A stretch of 64,000 nt of DNA from Pseudomonas shirazensis (GTDB lineage: Bacteria > Pseudomonadota > Gammaproteobacteria > Pseudomonadales > Pseudomonadaceae), in NCBI RefSeq assembly GCF_014268785.2, contig NZ_JABWRD020000002.1, positions 62,001 through 126,000 on the forward strand, in the 5' to 3' direction. The notes beneath the pieces were generated by a model. That model made no database searches. It worked only from the letters and a program-made list of their open reading frames with translations, and was not told where the DNA came from. Within the stretch, counting starts at the first letter, position 1. Every line of letters begins with the position of its first letter. Position numbers and translations under genes: made by a program. Shown here one piece after another: positions 1-9,336 of the stretch.

Positions 1-1475
1 CTGCGGTAGAAGGCGTTGTAACCCAGGCTGACGCCATCGGCAGTCCAGTAGGGGTCAACGAAGCCAAAGTTGTAGCGGGTCTGGTATTCGCTGCGGGTCA
101 GGCCGATCGAAACCTTGTTACCGGTACCGAGGAAGTTGGTCTGGCTGATCGAACCACCGAGGATCAGGCCGGCGCTCTGGGCGAAACCGACGCTGGCGGT
201 GATCGAACCGGAGGCCTGCTCTTCAACGCTGTAGTTGACGTCGACCTGGTCATCGGTACCCGGCACAGGCGGGGTCTCGACGTTGACTTCCTTGAAGAAG
301 CCCAGACGCTCAAGGCGAGTCTTGGACTGGTCGATCAGGTAGGTCGAAGCCCAGCCGCCTTCCATCTGGCGCATTTCGCGACGCAGCACTTCATCTTCGG
401 TCTTGGTGTTGCCGCGGTAGTTGATGCGGTTGACGTAGGCACGCTTGCCCGGATCGACCACGAACATGATGTCGACGGTGTGGTCTTCATCGTGCGCCTG
501 CGGCACGCCGTTGACGTTGGCGAAGGTATAGCCTTCGTTACCCAGACGACGGGTGATCAGGTCGGACGTGGTGGTCATCACTTTGCGCGAGAAGACCTGG
601 CCTGGCTGCACCAGCAGCAGCGACTGGACCTGGTCTTCCGGAACCTTGAGGTCACCGGACAGCTTCACGTCACGAACGGTGTACTTCTCACCTTCATTGA
701 TGTTGACGGTGATGTAGACGTGCTTCTTGTCCGGGGTGATCGACACCTGGGTAGAAGCGATGTCCATGTTGATGTAGCCGCGGTCCAGGTAGTAGGAGCG
801 CAGACGCTCGAGGTCACCGGAGAGTTTTTCGCGGGCATACTTGTCGTCGTTCTTGAAGAACGACAACCAGTTGGTGGTTTTCAGCTCGAACAGCTGGCCG
901 AGCTCGTCATCATCGAACACGGTGTTGCCCACCACGTTGATGTGCTGGATCGCGGCAACCGTGCCTTCGTTGATGTTGATCTTCAGGCCAACCCGGTTAC
1001 GCGGCTGTGGCACGACTTCAGCTTCGACCTCGGCCGAGTAGCGGCCCTGGGCCACGTACTGACGTTGCAGTTCGTTACGCACACCCTCGAGGGTGGCGCG
1101 CTGGAAGATCTCGCCTTCGGCCAGACCAGACTGCTTTAGACCTTTCATCAGGTCTTCAGTGCTGATCGCCTTGTTGCCTTCGATCTCGATGCTGGCTACC
1201 GACGGACGCTCGACCACATTGATGATCAAGACGTTGCCGTCGCGGCTCAGCTGGATATCCTGGAAGAAGCCAGTCTTGAACAGCGAGCGGGTGGAATCCA
1301 CCAGGCGACGGTCGTCAGCCTGATCGCCCACGTTCAGAGGCAGTGCGCCGAACACGCTGCCGGCGGAAACCCGCTGCAGGCCGTTGACGCGGATATCGGA
1401 GATGGTGAAGGACTCAGCGTGAACTTCAGCGATCATCAGTGCGGAGAGGACCGCAGTTAGCAGCAGACGTTTCAT
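1..1475 (-). CDS. bamA: BamA, outer-membrane protein assembly factor (3' end outside window)
   Basis: BamA is the essential insertase of the BAM complex that folds beta-barrel proteins into the outer membrane. The protein starts MKRLLLTAVL with a Sec signal peptide, likely cut after VHA near residue 20. The first POTRA repeat follows directly (FTISDIRVNGLQRV). About 491 codons are present, which should cover the five POTRA domains and the first barrel strands; the rest of the C-terminal barrel lies beyond the left edge. It follows rseP on the same strand, the usual gamma-proteobacterial order. The ATG at 1475 immediately precedes a good signal peptide. Family identity is secure; the only defect is truncation by the window. 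Confidence 0.96.
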   Translation of the reverse strand, partial: MKRLLLTAVLSALMIAEVHAESFTISDIRVNGLQRVSAGSVFGALPLNVGDQADDRRLVDSTRSLFKTGFFQDIQLSRDGNVLIINVVERPSVASIEIEGNKAISTEDLMKGLKQSGLAEGEIFQRATLEGVRNELQRQYVAQGRYSAEVEAEVVPQPRNRVGLKININEGTVAAIQHINVVGNTVFDDDELGQLFELKTTNWLSFFKNDDKYAREKLSGDLERLRSYYLDRGYINMDIASTQVSITPDKKHVYITVNINEGEKYTVRDVKLSGDLKVPEDQVQSLLLVQPGQVFSRKVMTTTSDLITRRLGNEGYTFANVNGVPQAHDEDHTVDIMFVVDPGKRAYVNRINYRGNTKTEDEVLRREMRQMEGGWASTYLIDQSKTRLERLGFFKEVNVETPPVPGTDDQVDVNYSVEEQASGSITASVGFAQSAGLILGGSISQTNFLGTGNKVSIGLTRSEYQTRYNFGFVDPYWTADGVSLGYNAFYR

Positions 1476-1507
1476 GAAGTCCTTTTATTCCAACTGGCAA
1501 TAAACAA

Positions 1508-1529
1508 CCCGCCGCAAAAAGGCGGCAGG
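1508..1529 (-). terminator. Hairpin between rseP and bamA
   Basis: CCCGCCGC and GGCGGCAGG arms around an AAAAA loop form a GC-rich hairpin in the short rseP-bamA gap. On the minus strand it is followed by TTGTTTATT, a modest T-rich tract. It could be a partial terminator or attenuator inside the operon, or just an mRNA-stabilising stem. Function is inferred from sequence only. Confidence 0.35.
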
Positions 1530-1548
1530 TTTGCAATTGAGCGAAGCT

Positions 1549-2901
1549 TTATAGTCGACCCAGATCGTTGATCAGGGCGAGCAACATCACCCCTATGACC
1601 AAACTTATACCGATCTGGACCCCCCAACCTTGCACCCGATCCGACAGCGGACGGCCGCGTGCCAACTCGATCAGGTAGAACAACAGATGCCCCCCATCCA
1701 GTACTGGAATGGGCAGCAGGTTCAGAACCCCCAGGCTTATGCTCAGGTAGGCCAGGAAATTCAGGAAATCCCCAACGCCCGACTGGGCTGAAGCGCCCGC
1801 CACTTTAGCAATGGTTATCGGTCCGCTCAAGTTTTTTACCGAGAGCTCGCCGAACAGCATTTTCTTCAACGACTCAAGGGTCAGAATGCTCATGTTCCAG
1901 GTCCGCGTCAGGCCTTCGCCCATCGCGGCCAGCGGCCCATAGCTGACTTCGCGCAGCATCGTCGCCGGCCATTCGCCACCTTTGACCCCTGCCCCGAGGT
2001 AACCACCGGAGGCCTGGCCTTCGCCTTTGCGCGCCAGGGTTACCGCAACATCCAGCACTGCAGCATCGCGCTCGATCCGCAGCTGCACCTTGGCCTCTGG
2101 GCGGGCACGCACGCTATCGACCACTTGTTGCCAGTCGTTGAGGGCAATGCCATCCAGGCTCAGCAGCTTGTCACCGGTTTTCAGCCCCGCTGCCGCCGCC
2201 GGCCCGTTCGGGTCGATTTCGGCCAGTACCGGGGCAATCACCGGGCGCCACGGGCGCAGACCCAGCGACTGGATCGGGTCGGGTTCATCCGCCCCGCGCA
2301 GCCACTGGTTCAAGTTGATCTCGTGTTGCCTCTCGGCAGTGCTGCCCTCGGCCAGCACACCCACGCGCAGGGTGCCGCTCTCGCCAAGGCGGCGCACCAG
2401 TTGCAGGTTGACCGCAGACCAGCCATTGGTCGCCTTGCCGTCCACCGAGACGATTTCCTGGCCAGCAGCGAGGCCGGCACTGGCGGCCAGGCTACCCGCC
2501 TCGACCGCACCGATGACCGGCCGTACCTGCTGGGTGCCAAGCATGGCCAGCAGCCAGAAGAACACGATTGCCAGGAGGAAGTTGGCGATCGGCCCCGCGG
2601 CGACAATGGCGATGCGCTGGCCGACCGGCTTGCGATTGAACGACTGCTCGATCAGCGCCGGCGGCACTTCGCCCTCGCGTTCGTCGAGCATCTTCACGTA
2701 ACCGCCCAGCGGAATGGCCGCAACCACGAATTCCGTGCCATGCCGGTCGTGCCAGCGCAGCAGCGGGGTGCCGAAGCCTACCGAGAAACGCAGCACCTTG
2801 ACCCCGCAACGGCGCGCAACCCAGAAATGACCAAATTCGTGGAAGGTGACCAGCACGCCCAACGCAACCAGGGTACCGATGATCATGTAGAGCGCAGTCA
2901 T
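1549..2901 (-). CDS. rseP: RseP, site-2 intramembrane zinc metalloprotease
   Basis: Inner-membrane S2P protease that cleaves the anti-sigma factor within the membrane (MucA in Pseudomonas, where it is also called MucP), releasing AlgU. The 450-residue product begins MTALYMIIGT. The zinc motif HEFGH lies at residues 21-25 in the first membrane segment, two central PDZ domains follow, and the second active-site motif (LLPIPVLDGG) sits near residue 400 before the last membrane segments. The ATG at 2901 was chosen because a GGAG Shine-Dalgarno lies 6 bases upstream; an ATG two codons earlier is possible. It lies between dxr and bamA. Length and motifs are normal for the family. Confidence 0.96.
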   Translation of the reverse strand: MTALYMIIGTLVALGVLVTFHEFGHFWVARRCGVKVLRFSVGFGTPLLRWHDRHGTEFVVAAIPLGGYVKMLDEREGEVPPALIEQSFNRKPVGQRIAIVAAGPIANFLLAIVFFWLLAMLGTQQVRPVIGAVEAGSLAASAGLAAGQEIVSVDGKATNGWSAVNLQLVRRLGESGTLRVGVLAEGSTAERQHEINLNQWLRGADEPDPIQSLGLRPWRPVIAPVLAEIDPNGPAAAAGLKTGDKLLSLDGIALNDWQQVVDSVRARPEAKVQLRIERDAAVLDVAVTLARKGEGQASGGYLGAGVKGGEWPATMLREVSYGPLAAMGEGLTRTWNMSILTLESLKKMLFGELSVKNLSGPITIAKVAGASAQSGVGDFLNFLAYLSISLGVLNLLPIPVLDGGHLLFYLIELARGRPLSDRVQGWGVQIGISLVIGVMLLALINDLGRL

Positions 2902-2947
2902 ATCCATCTCCGAAAGACGTTCAGGACAACCCTGGAGCGAGCACGCA

Positions 2948-4138
2948 TCAGCGGCCGTTCCGCCGCAGCCATTCCCGGGACAGCTCCCGCGCGCGCTGGT
3001 CGGCAGCAAACACCGCATCCAGCGACGTCAGTGGCACAACTGGCTCCTGTTCGAGCACCTGCTCGATCATACCCGCGATCTCCGGGAAGCGGATACGCCG
3101 CTGCAAGAATGCCTCAACTGCCACTTCATTGGCCGCATTGAGTACCGCAGGTGCGCTGTGGCCGGCTTCTGCCGCCTGACGCGCCAGACGCAGGCAGGGG
3201 AAGCGTTGCGGATCGGGCGCCTGAAAATCCAGCCGGGCGATGGCAAACAGGTCAAGCGGGGCAACGCCGGAGTCGATCCGCTCTGGCCAGGCCAGCGCAT
3301 TGGCAATCGGCGTGCGCATGTCCGGATTACCCAATTGGGCGAGCACCGAACCATCGACGTAATCCACCAATGAGTGGATCACGCTTTGCGGATGCACCAC
3401 GACTTCGACCTGAGCTGGAGCAGCATCGAACAGCCAGCAAGCCTCGATCAGCTCGAGGCCCTTGTTCATCATGCTCGCCGAGTCGACCGAAATCTTGCGC
3501 CCCATCGACCAGTTGGGATGGGCACAGGCCTGCTCGGGCGTGACTGCTTCAAGCTGCGCCGATGGCGTTTCGCGGAACGGCCCGCCGGAGGCCGTCAGCA
3601 AGATGCGGCGCACGCCAACTGCACCCAGACCACGCGCATAATCGCCGGGCAAACATTGGAAAATGGCATTGTGCTCGCTGTCGATCGGCAGCAACACCGC
3701 GCCACTGCGCCGTACTGCGTCCATGAACAACGCGCCGGACATAACCAGCGCTTCCTTGTTGGCGAGCAGAACCTTCTTGCCGGCCTCAACCGCCGCCAGG
3801 GTTGGACGCAAGCCAGCAGCACCGACGATCGCAGCCATTACCGCGTCGACTTCGCTGGCTGCAGCCACCTGACAAAGGCCGGCCTCGCCTTCGAGCACCT
3901 CGGTAGCACTGCCCGCCGCCGCCAGATCCGCACGCAGGCGCAGCGCAGCGTCAGCGCTTGGTACCACAGCAAACGCTGGGCTATGGCGCAAACACAGCGC
4001 CAGCAGCTGCTCGACCTGGGAATAACCGCTGAGAGCAAATACTTGGTAGCGCTCTGGGTGACGGCCAATCACGTCAAGCGTGCTCAGACCAATCGAACCG
4101 GTAGCGCCAAGCACCGTGATCCGTTGCCTACGGCTCAC
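2948..4138 (-). CDS. dxr: Dxr (IspC), 1-deoxy-D-xylulose 5-phosphate reductoisomerase
   Basis: Converts 1-deoxy-D-xylulose 5-phosphate to 2-C-methyl-D-erythritol 4-phosphate with NADPH, the committed step of the non-mevalonate isoprenoid pathway. The N-terminus carries the nucleotide-binding motif [10 protein letters not shown]. Substrate and metal motifs are visible further on, including SGGPF and [13 protein letters not shown]. The start is taken as the GTG at 4138 ([10 protein letters not shown] follows), which overlaps the cdsA stop in the ATGTGA context; the product is then 396 residues, the usual length. Such overlap suggests translational coupling with cdsA. Isoprenoid product feeds uppS two genes upstream. 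Confidence 0.96.
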   Translation of the reverse strand: MSRRQRITVLGATGSIGLSTLDVIGRHPERYQVFALSGYSQVEQLLALCLRHSPAFAVVPSADAALRLRADLAAAGSATEVLEGEAGLCQVAAASEVDAVMAAIVGAAGLRPTLAAVEAGKKVLLANKEALVMSGALFMDAVRRSGAVLLPIDSEHNAIFQCLPGDYARGLGAVGVRRILLTASGGPFRETPSAQLEAVTPEQACAHPNWSMGRKISVDSASMMNKGLELIEACWLFDAAPAQVEVVVHPQSVIHSLVDYVDGSVLAQLGNPDMRTPIANALAWPERIDSGVAPLDLFAIARLDFQAPDPQRFPCLRLARQAAEAGHSAPAVLNAANEVAVEAFLQRRIRFPEIAGMIEQVLEQEPVVPLTSLDAVFAADQRARELSREWLRRNGR

Positions 4139-4950
4139 ATGACACCCCATTCAGCGGCCCACAGCAGCACGGCGAACATCGGGATGGCAGCGGTCAGGCT
4201 GTCGATGCGGTCAAGCACACCGCCATGGCCCGGCAGCAGGTTGCTGCTGTCCTTGATGCCTTCGCGGCGTTTGAACATGCTTTCAGTGAGGTCACCCACC
4301 ACCGAAGCCATCACCACCACTACCGCACCCAGCAGGCCCAGCAGCAGTTGGCCGATGCTCCAGTCACGCACCAGGCCTACGCCCAAGGCGATCAGCAGGC
4401 TGACGCCAAGGCCGCCATACACGCCTTCCCAGCTCTTGCCGGGGCTGACGTGAGGGGCCAGCTTGCGCTTGCCGAACGCGCGACCGGAGAAGTACGCACC
4501 GATGTCGGCAGACCACACCAGCACCATCACCGAGAGAATCAGGAAGTTACCCAGCGGCCAGTGCTTGAGCAACACCAGGCCTTGCCAGGCCGGCAGCAGC
4601 ACCAGCAAGCCGATCAGCAGGCGGCAGGCGGCACTCGACCACAGTTCGCTACTGCGCGGGTAGGTCAGCACCAGCCAGGTCGCCAACCCCCACCAGATCA
4701 CCGCTGCGCCGAGCACCCAAGGCGCCAGTTCGGGCAACAGGTACAGCAGCATCAACGCCGCAGCCACCACAGCGGCATAAGCGATGCGCATTGATTGAGC
4801 CATCAAGCCGGCCAGACGCGCCCATTCCCAGGCGCCCAAGGTGACCACACAGCCGATGAACAGGGCGAAGTCGCCGCCCTGCAGAAGAAAGAATCCAGCC
4901 AGTGCAATCGGCAGCAGGATCAGCGCAGTAATGATGCGTTGTTTAAGCAT
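4135..4950 (-). CDS. cdsA: CdsA, phosphatidate cytidylyltransferase
   Basis: Makes CDP-diacylglycerol from CTP and phosphatidic acid at the inner membrane, the branch point for phospholipid head-group synthesis. The 271-residue product begins [17 protein letters not shown] and is hydrophobic throughout, with about eight membrane segments. The C-terminal CDS signature is present, with [12 protein letters not shown] followed by [12 protein letters not shown]. The ATG at 4950 overlaps the uppS stop by one base, and the end overlaps the dxr start, so uppS-cdsA-dxr are probably translationally coupled. Longer N-terminal extensions are possible in frame but carry no family similarity. Confidence 0.96.
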   Translation of the reverse strand: MLKQRIITALILLPIALAGFFLLQGGDFALFIGCVVTLGAWEWARLAGLMAQSMRIAYAAVVAAALMLLYLLPELAPWVLGAAVIWWGLATWLVLTYPRSSELWSSAACRLLIGLLVLLPAWQGLVLLKHWPLGNFLILSVMVLVWSADIGAYFSGRAFGKRKLAPHVSPGKSWEGVYGGLGVSLLIALGVGLVRDWSIGQLLLGLLGAVVVVMASVVGDLTESMFKRREGIKDSSNLLPGHGGVLDRIDSLTAAIPMFAVLLWAAEWGVM

Positions 4951-5705
4951 TAAGCACGAGCTCCAGCCTCGACCTGCTCGCTGGTTTTCCCAAAGCGGCG
5001 TTGGCGCGAAGCGAAATCGGCCAGCGCGGTACGCATGGCCTCGTGTTTGAAGTCCGGCCAGAACAGGTCGGAGAAATACAGCTCGGCGTAAGCCAGCTGC
5101 CACAGCAGGAAGTTGCTGATGCGATGCTCGCCGCCGGTACGAATACACAAGTCAGGCAGCGGCAGGTCGCCGGTCGACAGACAGGCCTGCAGCAACCCCG
5201 GAGTGATGTCGTCCGGGCGCAGATGCCCAGCCTGAACCTCACGGGCCAGCCGTTGCGCTGCCTGGGCGATATCCCACTGACCACCATAATTGGCAGCGAC
5301 CTGCAGGATGAAGCGATTGCTGCCGGCGGTTGCCGCTTCGGCCTCGCGCATGGCGGCCTGCAGCTCCGGATGAAAGCGGCTGCGATCACCGATGATGCGC
5401 AGGCTGATGTTATTGTCATTGAGGCGCCGGGCCTCGCGGCGCAAGGCTGTGAAAAACAACTCCATCAACGCGCCGACCTCATCGGCCGGGCGCTGCCAGT
5501 TTTCACTGGAGAATGCGAACAGGGTCAGGACTTCGACACCCGCCTCGGCACATACCTCAATCACCGCGCGCACAGCATCCACGCCAGCTTTATGCCCGGC
5601 AACACCGGGCAGCAGACGCTTCTTCGCCCAGCGATTGTTGCCGTCCATGATGATCGCGACGTGGCGCGGCACCCCTGACGGCGCCGCTTGCTTGGTCTTT
5701 TCCAT
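4950..5705 (-). CDS. uppS: UppS, undecaprenyl pyrophosphate synthase
   Basis: Condenses eight isopentenyl diphosphates onto farnesyl diphosphate to give the C55 lipid carrier for peptidoglycan and O-antigen. The 251-residue protein has the cis-prenyltransferase motif IIMDGNNRWAKKR, with the catalytic aspartate at residue 21, and the C-terminal substrate-binding motif IRTGGEHRISNFLLWQ. It sits 16 bases downstream of frr and overlaps cdsA by one base. Normal length and no oddities. Confidence 0.97.
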   Translation of the reverse strand: MEKTKQAAPSGVPRHVAIIMDGNNRWAKKRLLPGVAGHKAGVDAVRAVIEVCAEAGVEVLTLFAFSSENWQRPADEVGALMELFFTALRREARRLNDNNISLRIIGDRSRFHPELQAAMREAEAATAGSNRFILQVAANYGGQWDIAQAAQRLAREVQAGHLRPDDITPGLLQACLSTGDLPLPDLCIRTGGEHRISNFLLWQLAYAELYFSDLFWPDFKHEAMRTALADFASRQRRFGKTSEQVEAGARA

Positions 5706-5721
5706 GAAGAGAAACCTGGCC

Positions 5722-6279
5722 TCAGACGGCCATCAGGTCCTTTTCCTTCGCCTTCACGGCAGTTTCGATATCCGCGACGAACTTGTCGGTCAGCTTCTGG
5801 ATGTCATCAGCCGCACGACGCTCTTCGTCTTCGCTGATTTCCTTTTCTTTGACCAGGTCCTTGAGCTGGCTGAGCGCATCACGACGGATGTTGCGCACGG
5901 CGACACGGCCATCTTCAGCAGCTTCACGGGCCTGCTTGGTGAAGCCCTTGCGGGTTTCTTCGGTAAGCGCTGGCATGGTGATCAGCAGCAGCTCGCCCAG
6001 GTTGGTCGGGTTCAGGTTGAGGCCTGCGCTACCGATAGCCTTGTCGACCGCGCTGAGCATGTTGCGCTCGAAAGCAACGACCTGCAGGGTGCGCGAATCC
6101 TTGACTGTGATGCTGGCCACTTGCTTGATCGGCGTATCCGCGCCGTAGTACGGCACCATCACGCCTTCGAGAATGCTTGGGTGAGCAACACCGGTGCGGA
6201 TGCGGCTGAACGCATGCTGGAGCGATTCCAGCGACTTGGTCATACGTTCCTGAGCATCTTTCTTGATTTCGTTGATCAT
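5722..6279 (-). CDS. frr: Frr, ribosome recycling factor
   Basis: Cytoplasmic tRNA-mimicking factor that, with EF-G, splits the post-termination ribosome. The 185-residue length is exactly the family size. The start [13 protein letters not shown] and the motif [15 protein letters not shown] match the helical domain I. Its ATG overlaps the pyrH stop by four bases (ATGA), so the two are coupled. The gene order tsf-pyrH-frr-uppS is conserved across proteobacteria. Confidence 0.97.
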   Translation of the reverse strand: MINEIKKDAQERMTKSLESLQHAFSRIRTGVAHPSILEGVMVPYYGADTPIKQVASITVKDSRTLQVVAFERNMLSAVDKAIGSAGLNLNPTNLGELLLITMPALTEETRKGFTKQAREAAEDGRVAVRNIRRDALSQLKDLVKEKEISEDEERRAADDIQKLTDKFVADIETAVKAKEKDLMAV

Positions 6280-7019
6280 GCTTGGCCTTCCTCGATCAAA
6301 GTACCTTCAGCGCCACCCACCACGATATTCAGCAGGGCGCCAGGCTTGTTCATGTTGAATACACGCAATGGCATCTTGTGGTCGCGGCACAGACAGATTG
6401 CGGTCAGGTCCATCACACCCAGCTTGCGATCCAGAACCTCATCATAGGTGAGGCGATCGAACTTCTCGGCGTGCGGGTCCTTGAATGGATCGGCAGTGTA
6501 CACACCGTCGACCTTGGTCGCCTTCAGCACCACATCTGCATCGATTTCGATGCCGCGCAGGCAGGCTGCGGAGTCGGTGGTGAAGAACGGGTTGCCGGTA
6601 CCGGCGGAGAAAATTACCACATCCCCGGAGTTGAGGTGGCGAATAGCTTTGCGACGATCGTAATGGTCGGTGACGCCGACCATGGAGATGGCCGACATGA
6701 CCAGTGCCGGGATGTTCGAACGCTCAAGGGCGTCGCGCATGGCCAGGCCATTCATCACCGTGGCGAGCATGCCCATGTGGTCGCCGGTAACCCGATCCAT
6801 GCCGGCGGCGCTGAGCGCTGCACCGCGGAACAGGTTGCCGCCGCCGATGACCAGACCCACCTGGACACCGATGCCGACCAGCTGACCCACTTCGAGGGCC
6901 ATGCGGTCCAACACTTTCGGGTCGATCCCGAACTCTTCCGAGCCCATCAGGGCCTCGCCGCTAAGTTTGAGCAAAATGCGTTTATAGCGAGGTTGGCGAC
7001 CACTCACCTGCTGAGCCAT
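6276..7019 (-). CDS. pyrH: PyrH, UMP kinase
   Basis: Phosphorylates UMP to UDP in pyrimidine nucleotide synthesis; bacterial UMP kinases are hexameric members of the amino-acid kinase family. The 247-residue protein shows the family N-terminus [15 protein letters not shown], the glycine-rich [10 protein letters not shown], and the nucleotide-binding [10 protein letters not shown]. The ATG at 7019 begins [14 protein letters not shown]. It sits between tsf and frr and overlaps frr by four bases. Confidence 0.97.
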   Translation of the reverse strand: MAQQVSGRQPRYKRILLKLSGEALMGSEEFGIDPKVLDRMALEVGQLVGIGVQVGLVIGGGNLFRGAALSAAGMDRVTGDHMGMLATVMNGLAMRDALERSNIPALVMSAISMVGVTDHYDRRKAIRHLNSGDVVIFSAGTGNPFFTTDSAACLRGIEIDADVVLKATKVDGVYTADPFKDPHAEKFDRLTYDEVLDRKLGVMDLTAICLCRDHKMPLRVFNMNKPGALLNIVVGGAEGTLIEEGQA

Positions 7020-7144
7020 TGCGAGTCTCTCCTGCGGCGTTTTTAAGAAAATTCTGCGCGGGCTGGGTTACAGCCAGCTAACTGTAGCGTGGCGCTGCTT
7101 CAGCGCCAGCGGTACCAGGCCGGATAAACCTGGTGCCGGTTTGA

Positions 7145-7180
7145 CAAAGAGGCTGCGCGCGTGAGCGGGCAGCCTCTTTG
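7145..7180 (-). terminator. Hairpin downstream of tsf
   Basis: A perfect 12-bp inverted repeat (CAAAGAGGCTGC and GCAGCCTCTTTG) with a 12-base loop lies about 20 bases after the tsf stop. On the minus strand the descending arm ends in CTTTGTCAAA, a weak U-tract, so it may be a partial terminator separating rpsB-tsf from the pyrH operon. A second small hairpin (ACCAGG/CCTGGT, about 7114-7134) follows it. Confidence 0.55.
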
Positions 7181-7200
7181 GGGCGACAGACGAGGCTGTC

Positions 7201-8064
7201 TTACTGCTTGGCAGCAGCCAGCTGGGCGGCAACTTCTTCAGCGAAGTTGTCGACCGGCTTCTCGATGCCTTCGCCTACTTTGAAGTAGGTGAAGGAAACG
7301 ATTTCAGCACCGGCCTTCTTGGCCAGTTCGCCGACTTTGATCTCCGGGTTCATGACGAAAGCTTGCTCTTTCAGCGAGGCTTCGGCTTTGAACTTGGTGA
7401 TACGACCGTTGATCATGTTCTCAACGATGTTTTCCGGCTTGCCGGCGATCTTGTCAGCGTTCAGCTGCAGGAAGACAGCCTTCTCGCGCTCGATGGCCTC
7501 GGCGGAGATTTCCGACGAATCGAGGAACTCAGGGTTCGACGCAGCAACGTGCATGGCGATTTCTTTGGCCAGCTGAACATCGCCGCCCTTCAGAACAACC
7601 GCAACACCGATCTTGTTGCCGTGCAGGTAGGCACCAACAACGTCACCCTCAACGCGCACCAGGCGACGGATGTTGACGTTCTCACCAACCTTGGCGACCA
7701 GTGCTTCACGCGCCGATTCGCGCGCAGCGATCAGCGGGGCAGCGTCGGTCAGCTTGTCGTTGAAAGCCTGTTCCACGCTTTCAGCAACGAAGTTTTTGAA
7801 GTCATCTTGCAGAGCCAGGAAGTCGGTCTGCGAGTTCACTTCCAGCAGGACGGCGGACTTGTCGTCGGCCTTGATGGCGATAGCGCCTTCAGCGGCAACG
7901 TTGCCAGCCTTTTTGGCGGCCTTGATGGCGCCGGAGGCACGCATGTCGTCAATGGCTTTTTCGATATCGCCGTCAGCCTTTTCCAGGGCTTTCTTGCAAT
8001 CCATCATGCCTTCGCCGGTACGCTCGCGCAGTTCTTTGACCAGCGCTGCAGTAATTGCTGCCAT
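7201..8064 (-). CDS. tsf: Tsf, elongation factor Ts
   Basis: Guanine-nucleotide exchange factor for EF-Tu in the cytoplasm. The 287-residue protein begins MAAITAALVKELRERTGEGM, the typical UBA-like N-terminal domain with the MMDCKKAL motif. The nucleotide-exchange motif QTDFLA lies near residue 80. It is downstream of rpsB on the same strand, separated by a 187-base gap with a strong hairpin, so its dose relative to rpsB is probably set by partial termination. Confidence 0.97.
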   Translation of the reverse strand: MAAITAALVKELRERTGEGMMDCKKALEKADGDIEKAIDDMRASGAIKAAKKAGNVAAEGAIAIKADDKSAVLLEVNSQTDFLALQDDFKNFVAESVEQAFNDKLTDAAPLIAARESAREALVAKVGENVNIRRLVRVEGDVVGAYLHGNKIGVAVVLKGGDVQLAKEIAMHVAASNPEFLDSSEISAEAIEREKAVFLQLNADKIAGKPENIVENMINGRITKFKAEASLKEQAFVMNPEIKVGELAKKAGAEIVSFTYFKVGEGIEKPVDNFAEEVAAQLAAAKQ

Positions 8065-8200
8065 TTCAAAATCCTCTTGGAAAGTTTTTCAACCATTCCA
8101 CCCGCTCTTCACGGGCGTTCAATTCTGCTAATCCACTGTCTTGTTGCCAGCAGGAGGTCATCATGCGGCGGTATTGCTGACAGGAGGATTTCAGGTGGCA

Positions 8201-8223
8201 AAAAGGGGGCCAAGCCCCCTTTT
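8201..8223 (-). terminator. Intercistronic hairpin between rpsB and tsf
   Basis: A perfect 10-bp inverted repeat (AAAAGGGGGC and GCCCCCTTTT) around a 3-base loop lies about 30 bases after the rpsB stop. On the minus strand the stem ends in CCCCCTTTTT, the form of an intrinsic terminator. Because tsf follows on the same strand, it probably acts as an attenuator or partial terminator rather than a full operon end. Confidence 0.7.
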
Positions 8224-8251
8224 CGCGTGCCAAGTAGACGCCAGGCGTCAA

Positions 8252-8989
8252 TTACTCAGCAGCTGGTGCCGCCGCTTCTTCAACATAGACTTCGGTGCCG
8301 CCAGCAACATGGTTGCGGCCGCGGATGATAGCGTCAGCCATCGAAGCCATGTACAGCTCGATTGCGCGGATGGCGTCATCGTTGCCTGGGATGATGTAAT
8401 CAACACCTTCCGGGCTGCTGTTGGTATCGACAACGCCGATAACCGGGATGCCCAGCTTGTTGGCTTCGGTGATCGCGATGCGCTCGTGATCAACGTCGAT
8501 GACGAACAGTGCGTCAGGCAGACCGCCCATGTCCTTGATACCACCCAGGCTGCGGTCCAGTTTCTCCAGATCGCGCGAACGCATCAGAGCTTCTTTCTTG
8601 GTCAGCTTGGCGAAGGTACCGTCTTCAGCCTGGACTTCAAGATCACGCAGACGCTTGATCGAAGCGCGGATGGTCTTGTAGTTGGTCAGCATGCCGCCCA
8701 ACCAGCGGTGGTCGACGTATGGCGAACCACTGCGAGCAGCGTGCTCGGCGACCAGTTTGCCGGCGGAACGCTTGGTGCCGACGAACAGGATCTTGTTTTT
8801 GCCCTGGGCCAGGCGCTCGACGAACGACAGAGCGTCGTTGAACATCGGCAGGGTTTTTTCCAGGTTGATGATGTGAATCTTGTTACGCGCGCCGAAAATG
8901 TATTTACCCATTTTCGGGTTCCAGTAACGGGTCTGGTGACCGAAGTGCACACCGGCCTTCAGCATATCGCGCATATTGACTTGGGACAT
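8252..8989 (-). CDS. rpsB: RpsB, 30S ribosomal protein S2
   Basis: Small-subunit ribosomal protein S2. The 245-residue product starts [20 protein letters not shown], with the S2 signatures [23 protein letters not shown] and the C-terminal [20 protein letters not shown]. The ATG at 8989 is set by this conserved N-terminus; in-frame codons upstream extend into non-coding leader. It heads the minus-strand block and is divergent from map. The 3' tail is Ala/Glu-rich, as usual. Confidence 0.97.
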   Translation of the reverse strand: MSQVNMRDMLKAGVHFGHQTRYWNPKMGKYIFGARNKIHIINLEKTLPMFNDALSFVERLAQGKNKILFVGTKRSAGKLVAEHAARSGSPYVDHRWLGGMLTNYKTIRASIKRLRDLEVQAEDGTFAKLTKKEALMRSRDLEKLDRSLGGIKDMGGLPDALFVIDVDHERIAITEANKLGIPVIGVVDTNSSPEGVDYIIPGNDDAIRAIELYMASMADAIIRGRNHVAGGTEVYVEEAAAPAAE

Positions 8990-9125
8990 GATTGTTCCTT
9001 GATAAGTCGGGTTGGGCCTCCACGTATCCCAATGACCAACCCACGTCGCCGAAGCGGTCGGGGCACCCAGGTCATCGTGTCGACACGTGTGTGGGTTAAG
9101 GCAGTCGAGGTCGTCCCCGAAAGCG
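8990..9125 (-). promoter_or_regulatory. Probable long rpsB 5' leader
   Basis: About 135 bases separate the rpsB ATG from the likely -10 box at 9132-9137. In gamma-proteobacteria the rpsB leader is long and mediates autoregulation by S2; the length here fits. I have not resolved the fold by eye, so the call rests on position and family knowledge. Confidence 0.35.
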
Positions 9126-9131
9126 GCGCAC

Positions 9132-9137
9132 TTTATA
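9132..9137 (-). promoter_or_regulatory. Candidate rpsB extended -10 box
   Basis: On the minus strand TGTGGTATAAAG contains TATAAA preceded by TGG, a good extended -10 element. The hexamer 17 bases upstream (TTCCGT) is a weak -35. It is the best sigma-70-like match in the 347-base divergent rpsB/map gap and is correctly oriented for rpsB. Confidence 0.5.
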
Positions 9138-9278
9138 CCACAGACTCGGCGCTGACGGAACTGCAATCCTATCGCGTCCGTCAGTGCTTTTTGCAGCGGG
9201 CCCGCAATCGCGCCAAAATGCCTCATATAGAGAGCCGCCAGCGGGCCTTTCTGCCGACAGATGGGCGCCTCGCTCTGG

Positions 9279-9284
9279 TAGAAT
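9279..9284 (+). promoter_or_regulatory. Candidate map -10 box
   Basis: TAGAAT lies about 50 bases upstream of the map ATG, with no convincing -35 hexamer at 17 bases (GACAGA). It is the best -10 match on the plus strand of the divergent gap, but only a weak call. Confidence 0.3.
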
Positions 9285-9336
9285 CCGGCCTTTCCCGTTT
9301 GTTCGCGCCCTGCACGGCGCCGTAGAGAGCCTGTCA

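Noticed and set aside
480..1139. A 219-codon plus-strand frame opposite bamA
   Set aside because: Antisense to the POTRA-encoding part of bamA.
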